From NCBI GenBank assembly GCA_014730185.1, contig WJIP01000305.1, positions 1 to 64,000 of the forward strand: DNA of 64,000 nucleotides, in the 5' to 3' direction. Origin of the DNA: Caldithrix sp. (lineage in GTDB: Bacteria; Calditrichota; Calditrichia; Calditrichales; Calditrichaceae). Below, piece after piece: positions 1-7,500 of the stretch. The notes beneath the pieces are model-generated. The model was not told the origin of the DNA, searched no databases, and saw nothing but the letters and a program-made list of their open reading frames with translations. The translations under genes were made by a program, and so were the position numbers. The number at the start of each line of letters is the position of its first letter. Positions within the stretch are counted from its first letter, which is position 1.

Positions 1-2
1 AT

Positions 3-107
3 AATAAGCTTAAGGTTGATGATATACTCAAATCTGCTAAAAAAGCTCTTGTAGCTGCAGAGAAAAAAGGTGTCAATCAAGCTGTTTTTTTTGATGAACT
101 AATTTAA
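3..107 (+). CDS. C-terminal end of a probable GGDEF-domain protein (partial)
   Basis: Only the last 34 codons lie in the window; the gene enters from the left edge and ends at TAA 105-107. The tail reads ILKSAKKALVAAEKKGVN followed by a short hydrophobic end. This resembles the closing helix of GGDEF (diguanylate cyclase) domains, where an A-D-x-A-L-Y-x-A-K-x-x-G-x-N pattern is usual. The gene lies 52 bases upstream of a receiver-DUF4388 regulator on the same strand, so both may belong to one signalling unit. The GGDEF call rests on this short tail alone. Confidence 0.45.
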   Translation, partial: NKLKVDDILKSAKKALVAAEKKGVNQAVFFDELI

Positions 108-159
108 ATTAATAAATTTTGCATTAAGCTTACGATCATTTATTATCCAGGAGCCGCTT

Positions 160-897
160 ATGCAGGCTAAGATATTAATAGTTGATGATAACCCAAATGT
201 GTTGAAGCTTCTCAAAATAAGTCTCTCCAAAGAAGGCTATCAGGTTATCGATGCCGAGAATGGAGAGGTTGCTTATGAAATGGCCAACAAAGAAAAACCC
301 GATTTAATTATTTCCGATGTTATGATGCCCCGAATGGATGGTATTGAATTATGCTGGATGATTCGTGAAAATTCACAGGTACCCATAGTACCCTTCATTT
401 TTTTGACATCATTTGATGATGCCGAGACTGAAATTCGCGGATTCAGAGCAGGGGCGGATGATTATATCAATAAACCGATTAACCGTAAGGATCTGTTAGA
501 CCGGGTTGAACGATTGTTAAGTCGAGTTAAAAATTTGAAGCACATAGAAAATAAGAGCGAAGAAAACGATGGGTTTAAAGGTGATCTAAAAGACCTTAGT
601 ATTGTTGAATTGGTACAAATGCTCAACTTAAACAAAAAAACAGGCGTATTGAAGATTGATGCCCAAAAACAGGGTGAAATTTACATGAAAAACGGTCAGC
701 TCTTTGCTGCACAAACTGCCGATAAATCGGGAGAGCAGGCTATGTATGAGCTGGTAACAATGTCAGACGGCACGTTTAACTTTAAAGTAACGGATAACAT
801 TTCAGCTGACCAAAACATCAATAATACAACCATGAATGTGGTTATGGAAGCTTGTCGCATTATGGATGAAAACATGCAGGGCGACCAGGAAACCTAA
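160..897 (+). CDS. Response regulator: receiver domain plus DUF4388
   Basis: Cytoplasmic two-component regulator of 245 residues. Residues 4-120 form a complete receiver domain: acidic pair D9/D10, phosphoacceptor D53 in ISDVMMP, T83 and K105. Residues about 138-240 match DUF4388 (PatA-like N-terminal domain), with the typical KTGVLKI and GEIYMKNGQLFAA stretches, which in other FCB bacteria and deltaproteobacteria occurs in signalling proteins. There is no DNA-binding domain or output enzyme, so it probably acts through protein contacts. The start is supported by AGGAG at 149-153. A related protein with a degenerate receiver begins at 63369. Confidence 0.9.
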   Translation: MQAKILIVDDNPNVLKLLKISLSKEGYQVIDAENGEVAYEMANKEKPDLIISDVMMPRMDGIELCWMIRENSQVPIVPFIFLTSFDDAETEIRGFRAGADDYINKPINRKDLLDRVERLLSRVKNLKHIENKSEENDGFKGDLKDLSIVELVQMLNLNKKTGVLKIDAQKQGEIYMKNGQLFAAQTADKSGEQAMYELVTMSDGTFNFKVTDNISADQNINNTTMNVVMEACRIMDENMQGDQET

Positions 898-1309
898 AAC
901 TGCACCAATTTGGTTATAAAGTTGTGGGAATTCATTTTTTGACAAAATTTGAAACATAAAAAATGAAGATCCAACAATAGTGCCTCCATTCACATCATTT
1001 ATGCAATGAAACATGATGCCGATTATCCAGGGCCTGAATTGTTTCAGATAATGTGCCGGTTGATTTAAATCATTGGAAGAAGTATTATATTTTGTAATTA
1101 ACACGGTTCCAAAGCTTGAGTTGATTAATTGCAAAGTAAAATCAACTGTTGACCACTCTTTTCGAATCAGAACCATTTTATAGTAAAATTCAGGACAGTA
1201 GAAACGGGTCAAGACAAATTAATATAGATATGGGGAACTAAAAATAGGACACACAGGTTTTTACAGCGGGAGTGTGTGATACTATATTTGATGCCGAAAG
1301 TATTAAAAT
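898..1309. other. Intergenic region, no gene seen
   Basis: 412 bases between the receiver protein and the flavin oxidoreductase. A 136-codon frame on the minus strand overlaps the end of the receiver gene, but it has no ribosome binding site or recognisable family. Apart from the promoter at 1260-1288 I see nothing supportable here. Confidence 0.6.
1260..1288 (+). promoter_or_regulatory. Sigma-70-type promoter of the flavin oxidoreductase gene
   Basis: TTTACA (1260-1265), 17-base spacer, TATATT (1283-1288). A start near 1295 would give a leader of about 15 bases before the ATG at 1310. CACAC/GTGTG half-sites flank the -35 element and could form an operator, but this is weak. Confidence 0.55.
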
Positions 1310-2380
1310 ATGAGTAAGAAAATGACAGAAGTTGTTGCAAAAGAAGTGATCATTGTTGGTGGCGGCCCGGCTGGTTTAAAGGCAGGCGAGATGGCTGAAG
1401 AGTATGGGATGGATTATGTCATTTTAGAGCAAGGCAGCGTAGGACAGGGGTGGAAAGACATGCGCCCGGACCTTAGGTTTCTTTCTCCGTGCCATCCACA
1501 GAGGGACTGGACGAGCCTTTCGGATCGATTTCCCATTTGGAAGTTGGATGTAGATCGCCCTTATTGTACGGCAAAACAATTTACCCGTTATATGGAGCGG
1601 TTTGCAGATTATTTTAAGCTCAACATTCTGGAACAGACTCAGGCCAATGACATAACCCATGACGGTGATGCTTTTATTGTGCAAACTACACAAGGTTTGC
1701 AATACAAAGCGCCTTTCTTGGTGGTCGGAACGGGTATATTCGGAAATCCGTTCTTTCCCCAAATCCCTGGGATTAAAAATAATCCTTATGTCATGCATTC
1801 TCACCAGTATATGGGGTATGAACCGTTTAAGCAAAAAAAGGTTTTAGTGGTGGGTGCGGGAAATAGTGCGGCGGAGGTAGCTATTGATTTATGCGGTTGG
1901 AGTCTGGTTTACCTGATAACACGCAAAGATTTACAATATTTTTCCGATACAAAAAAGCTATATCATATACGCGGCATTTCTGAAAGTTATTTGAAAGAAC
2001 TTATTAGTATGGAAATAATAAGATACCGGGCTCATCAGGATATTCAGAAGATTGATCAAAACATGGTTTATTTTAAAGATTGGAAAATGGAAGCAGACAA
2101 AATCATTTTTGCTACAGGATATCATGCCAATATTGATATTCTGCGCAGTTTTAAACTACGCGTTAATAAAAACAACTATCCGGAAGTATCAATGAGCGGC
2201 GAAAGCATTCAGTATCCCAATTTGTTTTTTATCGGACCTCTATCCTATCAAACTTCGGCAAGTTTGGTCATGCATGGATTTGTCAAATATATTCCGCATA
2301 CCATGCAGCGCATTTCTGAAAAATTGCGGGAGGGACAAAGCTATTTTGAGGAACTTGACAAGCAAAAGCCATCGACGTAA
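1310..2380 (+). CDS. FAD/NAD(P)-dependent oxidoreductase, CzcO/flavin-monooxygenase-like
   Basis: A 356-residue two-dinucleotide-fold flavoprotein. The FAD-binding GGGPAG is at residues 17-22, and a second GAGNSAAEVA motif near residue 182 should bind NAD(P)H. The stretch between them, with GQGWKDMRPDLRF and the HSHQYMGYEPF segment before the second fold, matches the CzcO/flavin-containing monooxygenase group. It also resembles YpdA bacillithiol disulfide reductases, but those carry a Cys in the first glycine motif (GGGPCG) where this protein has Ala. There is no thioredoxin-reductase CxxC. Substrate unknown. It lies 37 bases upstream of pdxS and may be co-transcribed with it. Confidence 0.7.
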   Translation: MSKKMTEVVAKEVIIVGGGPAGLKAGEMAEEYGMDYVILEQGSVGQGWKDMRPDLRFLSPCHPQRDWTSLSDRFPIWKLDVDRPYCTAKQFTRYMERFADYFKLNILEQTQANDITHDGDAFIVQTTQGLQYKAPFLVVGTGIFGNPFFPQIPGIKNNPYVMHSHQYMGYEPFKQKKVLVVGAGNSAAEVAIDLCGWSLVYLITRKDLQYFSDTKKLYHIRGISESYLKELISMEIIRYRAHQDIQKIDQNMVYFKDWKMEADKIIFATGYHANIDILRSFKLRVNKNNYPEVSMSGESIQYPNLFFIGPLSYQTSASLVMHGFVKYIPHTMQRISEKLREGQSYFEELDKQKPST

Positions 2381-2417
2381 ATTTTAAATTTGCTAAAATT
2401 AACAGGAGTTAAGTTAG

Positions 2418-3299
2418 ATGATAGATAAACAATTTAAATTAAAAATTGGCTTGGCAGAAATGCTTAAGGGCGGGGTTATCATGGATGTTACATCCCCGGA
2501 CCAGGCCAAAATTGCTGAAGATGCCGGAGCTGTGGCAGTGATGGCATTGGAGCGAATTCCTGCAGATATCCGGGCCGATGGAGGCGTAGCTCGTATGTCC
2601 AATCCCAAAATGATCAAAGAAATACAGGAGGCTGTATCGATCCCTGTAATGGCCAAATGTCGCATCGGTCATTTTGCTGAAGCTCAGGTTCTTGAATCGC
2701 TTGGGGTGGATTTTATCGATGAAAGCGAAGTTTTGACACCGGCAGATGAAACCAACCATATTTGGAAACATGACTTTAAAGTACCCTTTGTTTGCGGCTG
2801 CCGTGATTTGGGTGAAGCGCTGCGGCGTATTTCGGAAGGTGCGGCAATGATTCGCACCAAAGGTGAAGCTGGTTCGGGTAACATTGTGGAGGCGGTTAGA
2901 CATATGAGGACGGTTCAGAGAGCGATTAACCGTATTAAAAATTTACGGATGGATGAGCTGGTGCATTATGCCAAATCCATAGGTTCCTCCTTAGAGCTGG
3001 TCCGCTTCATTAAGGAAAATGGAAAGCTCCCTGTACCCAATTTTTCAGCCGGTGGAATTGCCACACCGGCGGATGCCGCGTTGATGATGCAGTTGGGCGC
3101 CGAAACCAATTTTGTTGGGTCTGGCATATTCAAATCCAGTGATCCGGCTGAGCGCGCTAAAGCCATTGTTCTGGCGACAACCCACTTTGACGATCCCGAA
3201 ATTGTTGCCCGGGCAAGTGCTGGTTTAAAAGATGCAATGCCCGGACTGGAAATGGCCTCAATACCTGAAGAAGAAATGTTGCATAAGCGGGGATGGTAA
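2418..3299 (+). CDS. pdxS: Pyridoxal 5'-phosphate synthase, synthase subunit PdxS
   Basis: Builds pyridoxal 5'-phosphate from ribose 5-phosphate, glyceraldehyde 3-phosphate and ammonia (DXP-independent route). The 293-residue length is normal for the family. Catalytic residues are visible: D23 in VIMDVTSP, K80 in VMAKCRIGH (first Schiff-base lysine) and K148 in [10 protein letters not shown] (second). The ATG is preceded by AGGAG. pdxT follows with no intergenic bases, as expected for the two subunits of one glutamine amidotransferase complex. Confidence 0.97.
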   Translation: MIDKQFKLKIGLAEMLKGGVIMDVTSPDQAKIAEDAGAVAVMALERIPADIRADGGVARMSNPKMIKEIQEAVSIPVMAKCRIGHFAEAQVLESLGVDFIDESEVLTPADETNHIWKHDFKVPFVCGCRDLGEALRRISEGAAMIRTKGEAGSGNIVEAVRHMRTVQRAINRIKNLRMDELVHYAKSIGSSLELVRFIKENGKLPVPNFSAGGIATPADAALMMQLGAETNFVGSGIFKSSDPAERAKAIVLATTHFDDPEIVARASAGLKDAMPGLEMASIPEEEMLHKRGW

Positions 3300-3875
3300 T
3301 TGGCAAAAAGAGTAGGTATACTAGCGCTTCAGGGAGATTTTACTAAACACGTGCAAAGCGTGGCCCGTTTGAACCATCAACCGGTTTTAATCCGTAAACC
3401 CGAAGAACTTAAGCAGTGTGATTATCTTATCCTCCCGGGGGGTGAATCCACTACATTTCTGCATCTGATTGAACAGCTGGATTTAAGGCAGCCCATTATA
3501 GAATTTAGCCGGGAAAAGCCCATTATGGGTACCTGTGCCGGTTTGATCACACTTTCAAAAGATGTGGCCGGTTTACCACATCCTTCACTGGGATTGATTG
3601 ACTTGCATACCGTTCGAAACGCGTATGGAAGACAAATAGATTCATTTGTGGGCGACGTCAGGTTATCCTTTGATGAACGTCGAAACATCTTTGAAGGTAT
3701 ATTCATCCGTGCACCCCGTATAAAAAGAATCGGCCAGGATGTTGAGCAAATCGGCTTTCACAATGATGATGTGGTTTTGGCCCATAATCAAACTATTTTG
3801 GTGGCATCTTTCCACCCTGAATTGACCGATGATACACGAATCCATCGGTATTTTCTGGATACAATGGGCAAATAA
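3300..3875 (+). CDS. pdxT: Pyridoxal 5'-phosphate synthase, glutaminase subunit PdxT
   Basis: Class I glutamine amidotransferase that supplies ammonia to PdxS. All family marks are present in 191 residues: LALQGDF near the N-terminus, LPGGEST at 45-51, nucleophile C79 in GTCAGL, and the H172/E174 pair in FHPEL. The start is TTG at 3300, directly after the pdxS stop; a GGGG-containing stretch at the end of pdxS can serve as ribosome binding site, so translation is probably coupled. Confidence 0.97.
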   Translation: MAKRVGILALQGDFTKHVQSVARLNHQPVLIRKPEELKQCDYLILPGGESTTFLHLIEQLDLRQPIIEFSREKPIMGTCAGLITLSKDVAGLPHPSLGLIDLHTVRNAYGRQIDSFVGDVRLSFDERRNIFEGIFIRAPRIKRIGQDVEQIGFHNDDVVLAHNQTILVASFHPELTDDTRIHRYFLDTMGK

Positions 3876-3994
3876 TTTAATATTGCTTATTTCATAACAA
3901 GTACCGGATGCGATAACGGGTCGCAAGAGAATCGAGAATGAAAAAGCGTGTGTATTACTGCATGAAAACTTTACCTCCGCCTCTTTATTCCTGC

Positions 3995-4024
3995 TTGCAT
4001 TACAAATCTTAAATTCGTAAGATT
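3995..4024 (+). promoter_or_regulatory. Possible promoter with overlapping inverted repeat upstream of cutA
   Basis: TTGCAT (3995-4000), 17-base spacer and TAAGAT (4018-4023). A perfect inverted repeat, AATCTTA-N6-TAAGATT (4005-4024), covers the -10 element, the usual geometry of a repressor operator. It lies 30 bases before the cutA start and would control the whole cutA-to-yqeB operon. The repressor is not identified. Confidence 0.4.
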
Positions 4025-4053
4025 ATCAAAACTTATAACTTAGGAGCTCCTTA

Positions 4054-4377
4054 ATGCCCGAAGAAGCTTTACTGGTTTATTGCACTGTACCCTCACAAAA
4101 AGTTGGCAAAGATATCGCTTCGGAGCTTGTTCGAAAAAAATTGGCCGCATGCTGTAACATAATCCCTGGTTTAATATCGATTTACGAGTGGAACAATAAT
4201 GTAGAGGAAGATGAGGAATTACTTTTATTGATAAAAACCACGGTAGAGGTTTATCCGAAATTGGAAAAAACCATTAGTGCGTTACACCCTTATGATGTAC
4301 CCGAAATTATTAGCACAAAAATACATTCAGGACTAGAATCCTATTTAAAATGGTTGAATGAAACAACAAAGGGTTAA
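4054..4377 (+). CDS. cutA: CutA1-family protein
   Basis: Small cytoplasmic protein of 107 residues in the CutA1 family, which forms very stable ferredoxin-like trimers and has been linked to divalent metal tolerance; its molecular role remains debated. Family marks: VYCTVPSQKVGKDIASELVRKKLAACCN near the N-terminus, the central YEWNN segment, and the HPYDVPEI motif near residue 80. The ATG follows a clear AGGAG. First gene of an operon whose members abut or overlap through 7439. Confidence 0.93.
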   Translation: MPEEALLVYCTVPSQKVGKDIASELVRKKLAACCNIIPGLISIYEWNNNVEEDEELLLLIKTTVEVYPKLEKTISALHPYDVPEIISTKIHSGLESYLKWLNETTKG

Positions 4378-4378
4378 T

Positions 4379-5275
4379 ATGGCAAGCAATAAACTGGATG
4401 AACTACTTAATGATAATCAATCCGGTTCGCACATCATTAATGAAATATCTTTAAAATTATTGTCCGAGCAGCTTGAAGAACTTCAACCTCAAACCGACGA
4501 TTTGGAAACGTTATACAAATCGGTGCAGGCAACTTCCAAGTCTATTCTAAAACAGCATCCCACTATGACATTAATTCGAAAAAGTCACAACTCCTTTTTT
4601 AATTATTTTAAGCGACTTTTGAAAACAGACAAAGAAGATGCGGATGTGTTGCAAAGTTTACAAGAAAAGATTGAACAGATCATTGATGAGCTCGCTCATA
4701 AACGGAAAAAAATTATTACAACAGGCTCACGCATTATTGCCAATTCCAATAAAGTAATGACCATAAGCAATAGCAATTTGGTTAAGGATATCATCAGCAA
4801 AGCTCAGTATCAAAAACGCCGGTTTGAGGTGTATAGCCTGATCAGTCAGCCTCCGGGTGAAGGTATACAACTGGCACGGGAATGCGATCAGAATGGTATC
4901 CGGACGACGGTAATTGCCGATTCACAAATGGGTGTTTTTATGGAAGAAATGAATCTAGTAATTATTGGCGCCGACAGGATATATGAAGATGGATTCATTA
5001 ATAAATCGGGCACTTTACCCCTTTGTCTCGTAGCAAACCACTATAATGTTCCTGTGTACTTGGTATCCGAAACGGACAAAATATTACTTGAAAGCCAGCG
5101 TAGTATAAAACAAAAACAACAAAACACCAGAGAAGTATTTATACCGGATAGCGGTAATATTCATGTGGATAATTTTTATTTTGAACGAATTCCTTTAAGT
5201 TGTATACATAAAGTTATTTGTGAAGATGGTGCTTTTGAAACGTTTGAATTTATTGATTGGTATTTAAAGGAGTAA
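4379..5275 (+). CDS. eIF2B alpha/beta/delta-family protein (initiation factor 2B-like)
   Basis: 298 residues. The C-terminal two-thirds carry the fold shared by eIF2B regulatory subunits, MtnA and ribose-1,5-bisphosphate isomerase: TTGSRIIANSN, then VIADSQMG, then GADRIYEDGFINKSGT and VPVYLVSE. The Asp of GAD is present, but the catalytic Cys that MtnA has in its T-x-C-N-A-G motif is replaced (TTGSR), so it is probably not an MtnA isomerase. The N-terminal ~110 residues are helical. I prefer the ATG at 4379, preceded by AAAGGG and just past the cutA stop; an in-frame ATG at 4358 lies inside cutA without a good site. The bacterial function of this branch is unknown to me. Confidence 0.75.
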   Translation: MASNKLDELLNDNQSGSHIINEISLKLLSEQLEELQPQTDDLETLYKSVQATSKSILKQHPTMTLIRKSHNSFFNYFKRLLKTDKEDADVLQSLQEKIEQIIDELAHKRKKIITTGSRIIANSNKVMTISNSNLVKDIISKAQYQKRRFEVYSLISQPPGEGIQLARECDQNGIRTTVIADSQMGVFMEEMNLVIIGADRIYEDGFINKSGTLPLCLVANHYNVPVYLVSETDKILLESQRSIKQKQQNTREVFIPDSGNIHVDNFYFERIPLSCIHKVICEDGAFETFEFIDWYLKE

Positions 5276-5279
5276 ACGA

Positions 5280-5486
5280 ATGCTTTCCGGAACCTTTGTT
5301 GCCGAAATAAAAGATAATAACACAATTCAATTACCTTCAGAGGTGGTTAAACAACTCCAATTGAGCGATGGCGAAAAAGTAGAAGTGCTGATAAAGCGTA
5401 TCAAATCTCGCCGGTTGGATATTCGCATATCAAAAAATCCTTTATTCAAACTTCTGGAAGTGACGGAGGATGATACTATTAAATGA
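5280..5486 (+). CDS. AbrB/SpoVT-type swapped-hairpin protein, probable antitoxin
   Basis: 68 residues. The first 45 fit the AbrB/MazE-type swapped-hairpin DNA-binding fold (NTIQLPSEVVKQLQLSDGEKVEVLI, compare IPkevReaLgLkpGdkVev). The rest could be the toxin-binding tail. It starts at ATG 5280 with AAAGGAG upstream, five bases after the eIF2B-like gene, and overlaps the PIN-domain gene by four bases (ATGA). This arrangement is typical of VapBC-type pairs. As antitoxin it would bind the PIN protein and possibly its own operator, but no promoter is visible inside the operon. Confidence 0.65.
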   Translation: MLSGTFVAEIKDNNTIQLPSEVVKQLQLSDGEKVEVLIKRIKSRRLDIRISKNPLFKLLEVTEDDTIK

Positions 5487-5914
5487 AAATAATGACCTGT
5501 TTCATCGATCAAACGGCCTGGCTGGCCATTATTGATACCGGGAATCCCAATCATCATAAGGCATATGAATATTTCGAAGAATTGTTATCCAAAAACACCA
5601 AACTGGTTACCAATAATATCGTTATTGATACCACGGTCAATGAACTTAAAAAAACGAAAGGGATGAAACAGGCCAATCAATTTTTAACCATAATCGATGA
5701 AAGTATTATGACCATAAATTTGCGGATGGATTGGGTTTCACGGCGGGTGCGTCGGAATGCTTTAAATCAGTTTTTCAAAAAAAATCATGAACTGGAACTT
5801 GACCATTTTTATATCTATGAATCCGTTAAACGCAAAAAGGTCGATGTGATTTTTTCATTTGATCATAACCTCAAAACGTTTGGTTTACCTCTTATGCCGC
5901 TGGAAACTTCTTGA
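5483..5914 (+). CDS. PIN-domain protein, VapC-like
   Basis: 143 residues resembling PIN-fold ribonucleases. The first acidic residue is in CFIDQTAW, the third near HELELDHF, and the fourth in FSFDHNLKTFGL, the usual end of the fold. The second acidic position, usually the Glu of a V-x-D-E-T stretch, reads VIDTTVNEL: Thr takes the Glu place, though neighbouring Asp and Glu could compensate. VapC toxins cleave tRNA or rRNA; whether this one is active is uncertain. It overlaps the AbrB-like gene by four bases and the next gene by four. Its place inside a housekeeping-like operon is unusual for a toxin. Confidence 0.65.
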   Translation: MKIMTCFIDQTAWLAIIDTGNPNHHKAYEYFEELLSKNTKLVTNNIVIDTTVNELKKTKGMKQANQFLTIIDESIMTINLRMDWVSRRVRRNALNQFFKKNHELELDHFYIYESVKRKKVDVIFSFDHNLKTFGLPLMPLETS

Positions 5915-6603
5915 ATATGCCATCAAAATTTTTCACATATTTCGATCTTAATCAGTTACATTTTCATGCCCACTTTGGAGATGGATCCCGTTTGGATATA
6001 ATGCGGTTTCTTGCCCGGCAGGCAGCAGTAAATCAACTTTCCGCTCTCATGGCTTTTCAGAAAGCACATCCCTACCCACTGGATGGCAATGTAATGATAT
6101 CCTCAGAGCCGGCAATCATTAAACACCGCATCAAAGAAGAAGGTCAAGGACCGTTTTATATAACACCAGCCATTAAAGAGCAAGTATTACAACCCTATTC
6201 ACGTAAGGCCGTTCAAACTTTGCTCGAACAGTTGACATCGAGCGATCATTTTTTCTGGACTTTAGATAACCTTAATGAATCGATCATCCGGTTTATAAAA
6301 AAGATGAAAGGCCAGTTGGTTTACTCGCTGTCATTTAAAAATCTGTCAGATTTATTCAAAAACATGGATTTGAATCATGCAGATTCCAGCACACTCAGCA
6401 CTATAATCAAGAAAAAATTATTTCCGGAATGGCATTTGCTCGAATCCCTTTCTGAAGCGCAAAAAAAATGTGTTATTACCGATGTGGATGTTATTTTTGA
6501 TGAAAATATCATTATACCATTTGCCCGGAGGTGTAAAGAGTTGACAAGCATGACCGTATATTTGGTATCATTTAATCAATCGAAGATCAAAGCGGTTAAA
6601 TAG
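5911..6603 (+). CDS. Uncharacterised protein, possibly a YqeC-like protein with degenerate P-loop
   Basis: 230 residues with no confident family. The N-terminal outline (YFDLNQLHFHAHFGDGSRLDIMRFLARQ) lines up by eye with the start of YqeC, an accessory protein of selenium-dependent molybdenum hydroxylases, where this stretch reads V-G-A-G-G-K-T-T-L and binds nucleotide. Here the Walker A Gly-Lys-Thr has become Ser-Arg-Leu, so nucleotide binding is doubtful. The end (KKCVITDVDVIFDENIIIPFARRCKEL) also resembles the YqeC tail. The next gene is YqeB-like, the usual YqeC partner, which supports the idea. Start is TTG 5911 overlapping the PIN gene, or ATG 5917. Confidence 0.4.
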   Translation: MNMPSKFFTYFDLNQLHFHAHFGDGSRLDIMRFLARQAAVNQLSALMAFQKAHPYPLDGNVMISSEPAIIKHRIKEEGQGPFYITPAIKEQVLQPYSRKAVQTLLEQLTSSDHFFWTLDNLNESIIRFIKKMKGQLVYSLSFKNLSDLFKNMDLNHADSSTLSTIIKKKLFPEWHLLESLSEAQKKCVITDVDVIFDENIIIPFARRCKELTSMTVYLVSFNQSKIKAVK

Positions 6604-6608
6604 GATTT

Positions 6609-7439
6609 ATGTCGCGTAAAATATTAATAGTAGGCAGTAGCGATCTGGAAAGCGTCATTGCCATGCGCTTCTTTAAAGCAGGTATTCTGGCTCTTCTCAT
6701 CGATCGTCATCCTCCGTATGATTTATCTCATCACCGTTCATTCAGTACAGCATTGCATTCCGGTAAACGAACATTACATGGAATGCTGGCCCGTGCTTTA
6801 AGCGATGTGGTTTTCCATGATGAACTTGATGTGCATGCTGAGGATGAGCACATTATCAACTATATACTGCAAAATCGTGAAATTCCTATTTTAACTATAG
6901 AACAGGGTGCAGGTTTAAACAAAGTAGGATTTGATGCTATTATAATCATAAATTTTGATAGCTATCAAAATTTAAAACCACTTTTGAAACGGGAGCTTCC
7001 CATTTTTATTCTTTCATCGGCTAAAGAATATGTTAAAAATTATACATATGCAATTTCTGACCGAAATGAAGATTATGGAGCGGTATTGTATCCCGAATAT
7101 GAGAACGCCGTCCGGATATCATCTCACACATCTCTGAAACACATAAATGAAATCAAAGCATCAAAGAGCGGTGTTATACATGCAACGGTAACTGCAGGTG
7201 CAAAGGTAAGCAAGGGAACGGAGATTTTGTCCATTGATCAATTCCCGGTCTATAGTCCCGTTGATGGTCAGATAAGCGGTATTATGAACAGTGGTATTTA
7301 TGTTGATGAATCGGTCGTCGTCGCGCAAATCCAATCCGGGGTCAAACAGAGTGTACAGTACATTCCTCCGGAAAAAAGAGCCATAGCCGGCGGTTTTCTT
7401 GAAGCTTTTCTGTACCATTTTAATTATATAGATCCGTAA
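6609..7439 (+). CDS. yqeB: YqeB/EF2563-family protein (molybdenum hydroxylase accessory)
   Basis: 276 residues. The N-terminus (ILIVGSSDLESVIAMRFFKAG, then RSFSTALHSGKRTLHGMLA) follows the YqeB/EF2563 pattern of a Rossmann-like G-x-G-D-L-A-T-G start and a V-S-F-x-E-A-V-y-x-G block, although several glycines and the R-R pair are altered. Residues about 185-245 form a biotinyl/lipoyl-like barrel (SGVIHATVTAGAKVSKGTEI, YSPVDGQISG). The end, EKRAIAGGFLEAFL, is the characteristic family tail. Members usually sit beside selenium-dependent molybdenum hydroxylases; no such enzyme is in this window. Last gene of the operon. Confidence 0.7.
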   Translation: MSRKILIVGSSDLESVIAMRFFKAGILALLIDRHPPYDLSHHRSFSTALHSGKRTLHGMLARALSDVVFHDELDVHAEDEHIINYILQNREIPILTIEQGAGLNKVGFDAIIIINFDSYQNLKPLLKRELPIFILSSAKEYVKNYTYAISDRNEDYGAVLYPEYENAVRISSHTSLKHINEIKASKSGVIHATVTAGAKVSKGTEILSIDQFPVYSPVDGQISGIMNSGIYVDESVVVAQIQSGVKQSVQYIPPEKRAIAGGFLEAFLYHFNYIDP

Positions 7440-7440
7440 G

Positions 7441-7454
7441 TTATTACGTAATAA
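7441..7454. promoter_or_regulatory. 14-bp perfect palindrome upstream of the AGCS symporter gene
   Basis: TTATTACGTAATAA immediately follows the yqeB-like stop codon and lies 46 bases before the symporter start. It could be an operator or a simple AT-rich palindrome; no promoter boxes align clearly with it. Confidence 0.3.
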
Positions 7455-7500
7455 AAGAACATTAAAGGAATGATGTCGGGGTAAAAGAAAGGTTTTTTAT

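Noticed and set aside
119-146. Promoter-like TTGCAT-16-TATTAT before the first receiver gene
   Set aside because: Transcription would start at about 153, removing the AGGAG ribosome binding site of the ATG at 160; co-transcription from upstream is more likely.
802-1212. 136-codon minus-strand frame overlapping the receiver gene
   Set aside because: No ribosome binding site or family match, and it overlaps the conserved end of DUF4388 on the other strand.
1310-2380. Naming the flavoprotein YpdA (bacillithiol disulfide reductase)
   Set aside because: The glycine motif lacks the Cys seen in YpdA, and the central HSHQYMGYEPF region fits CzcO/flavin monooxygenases better.
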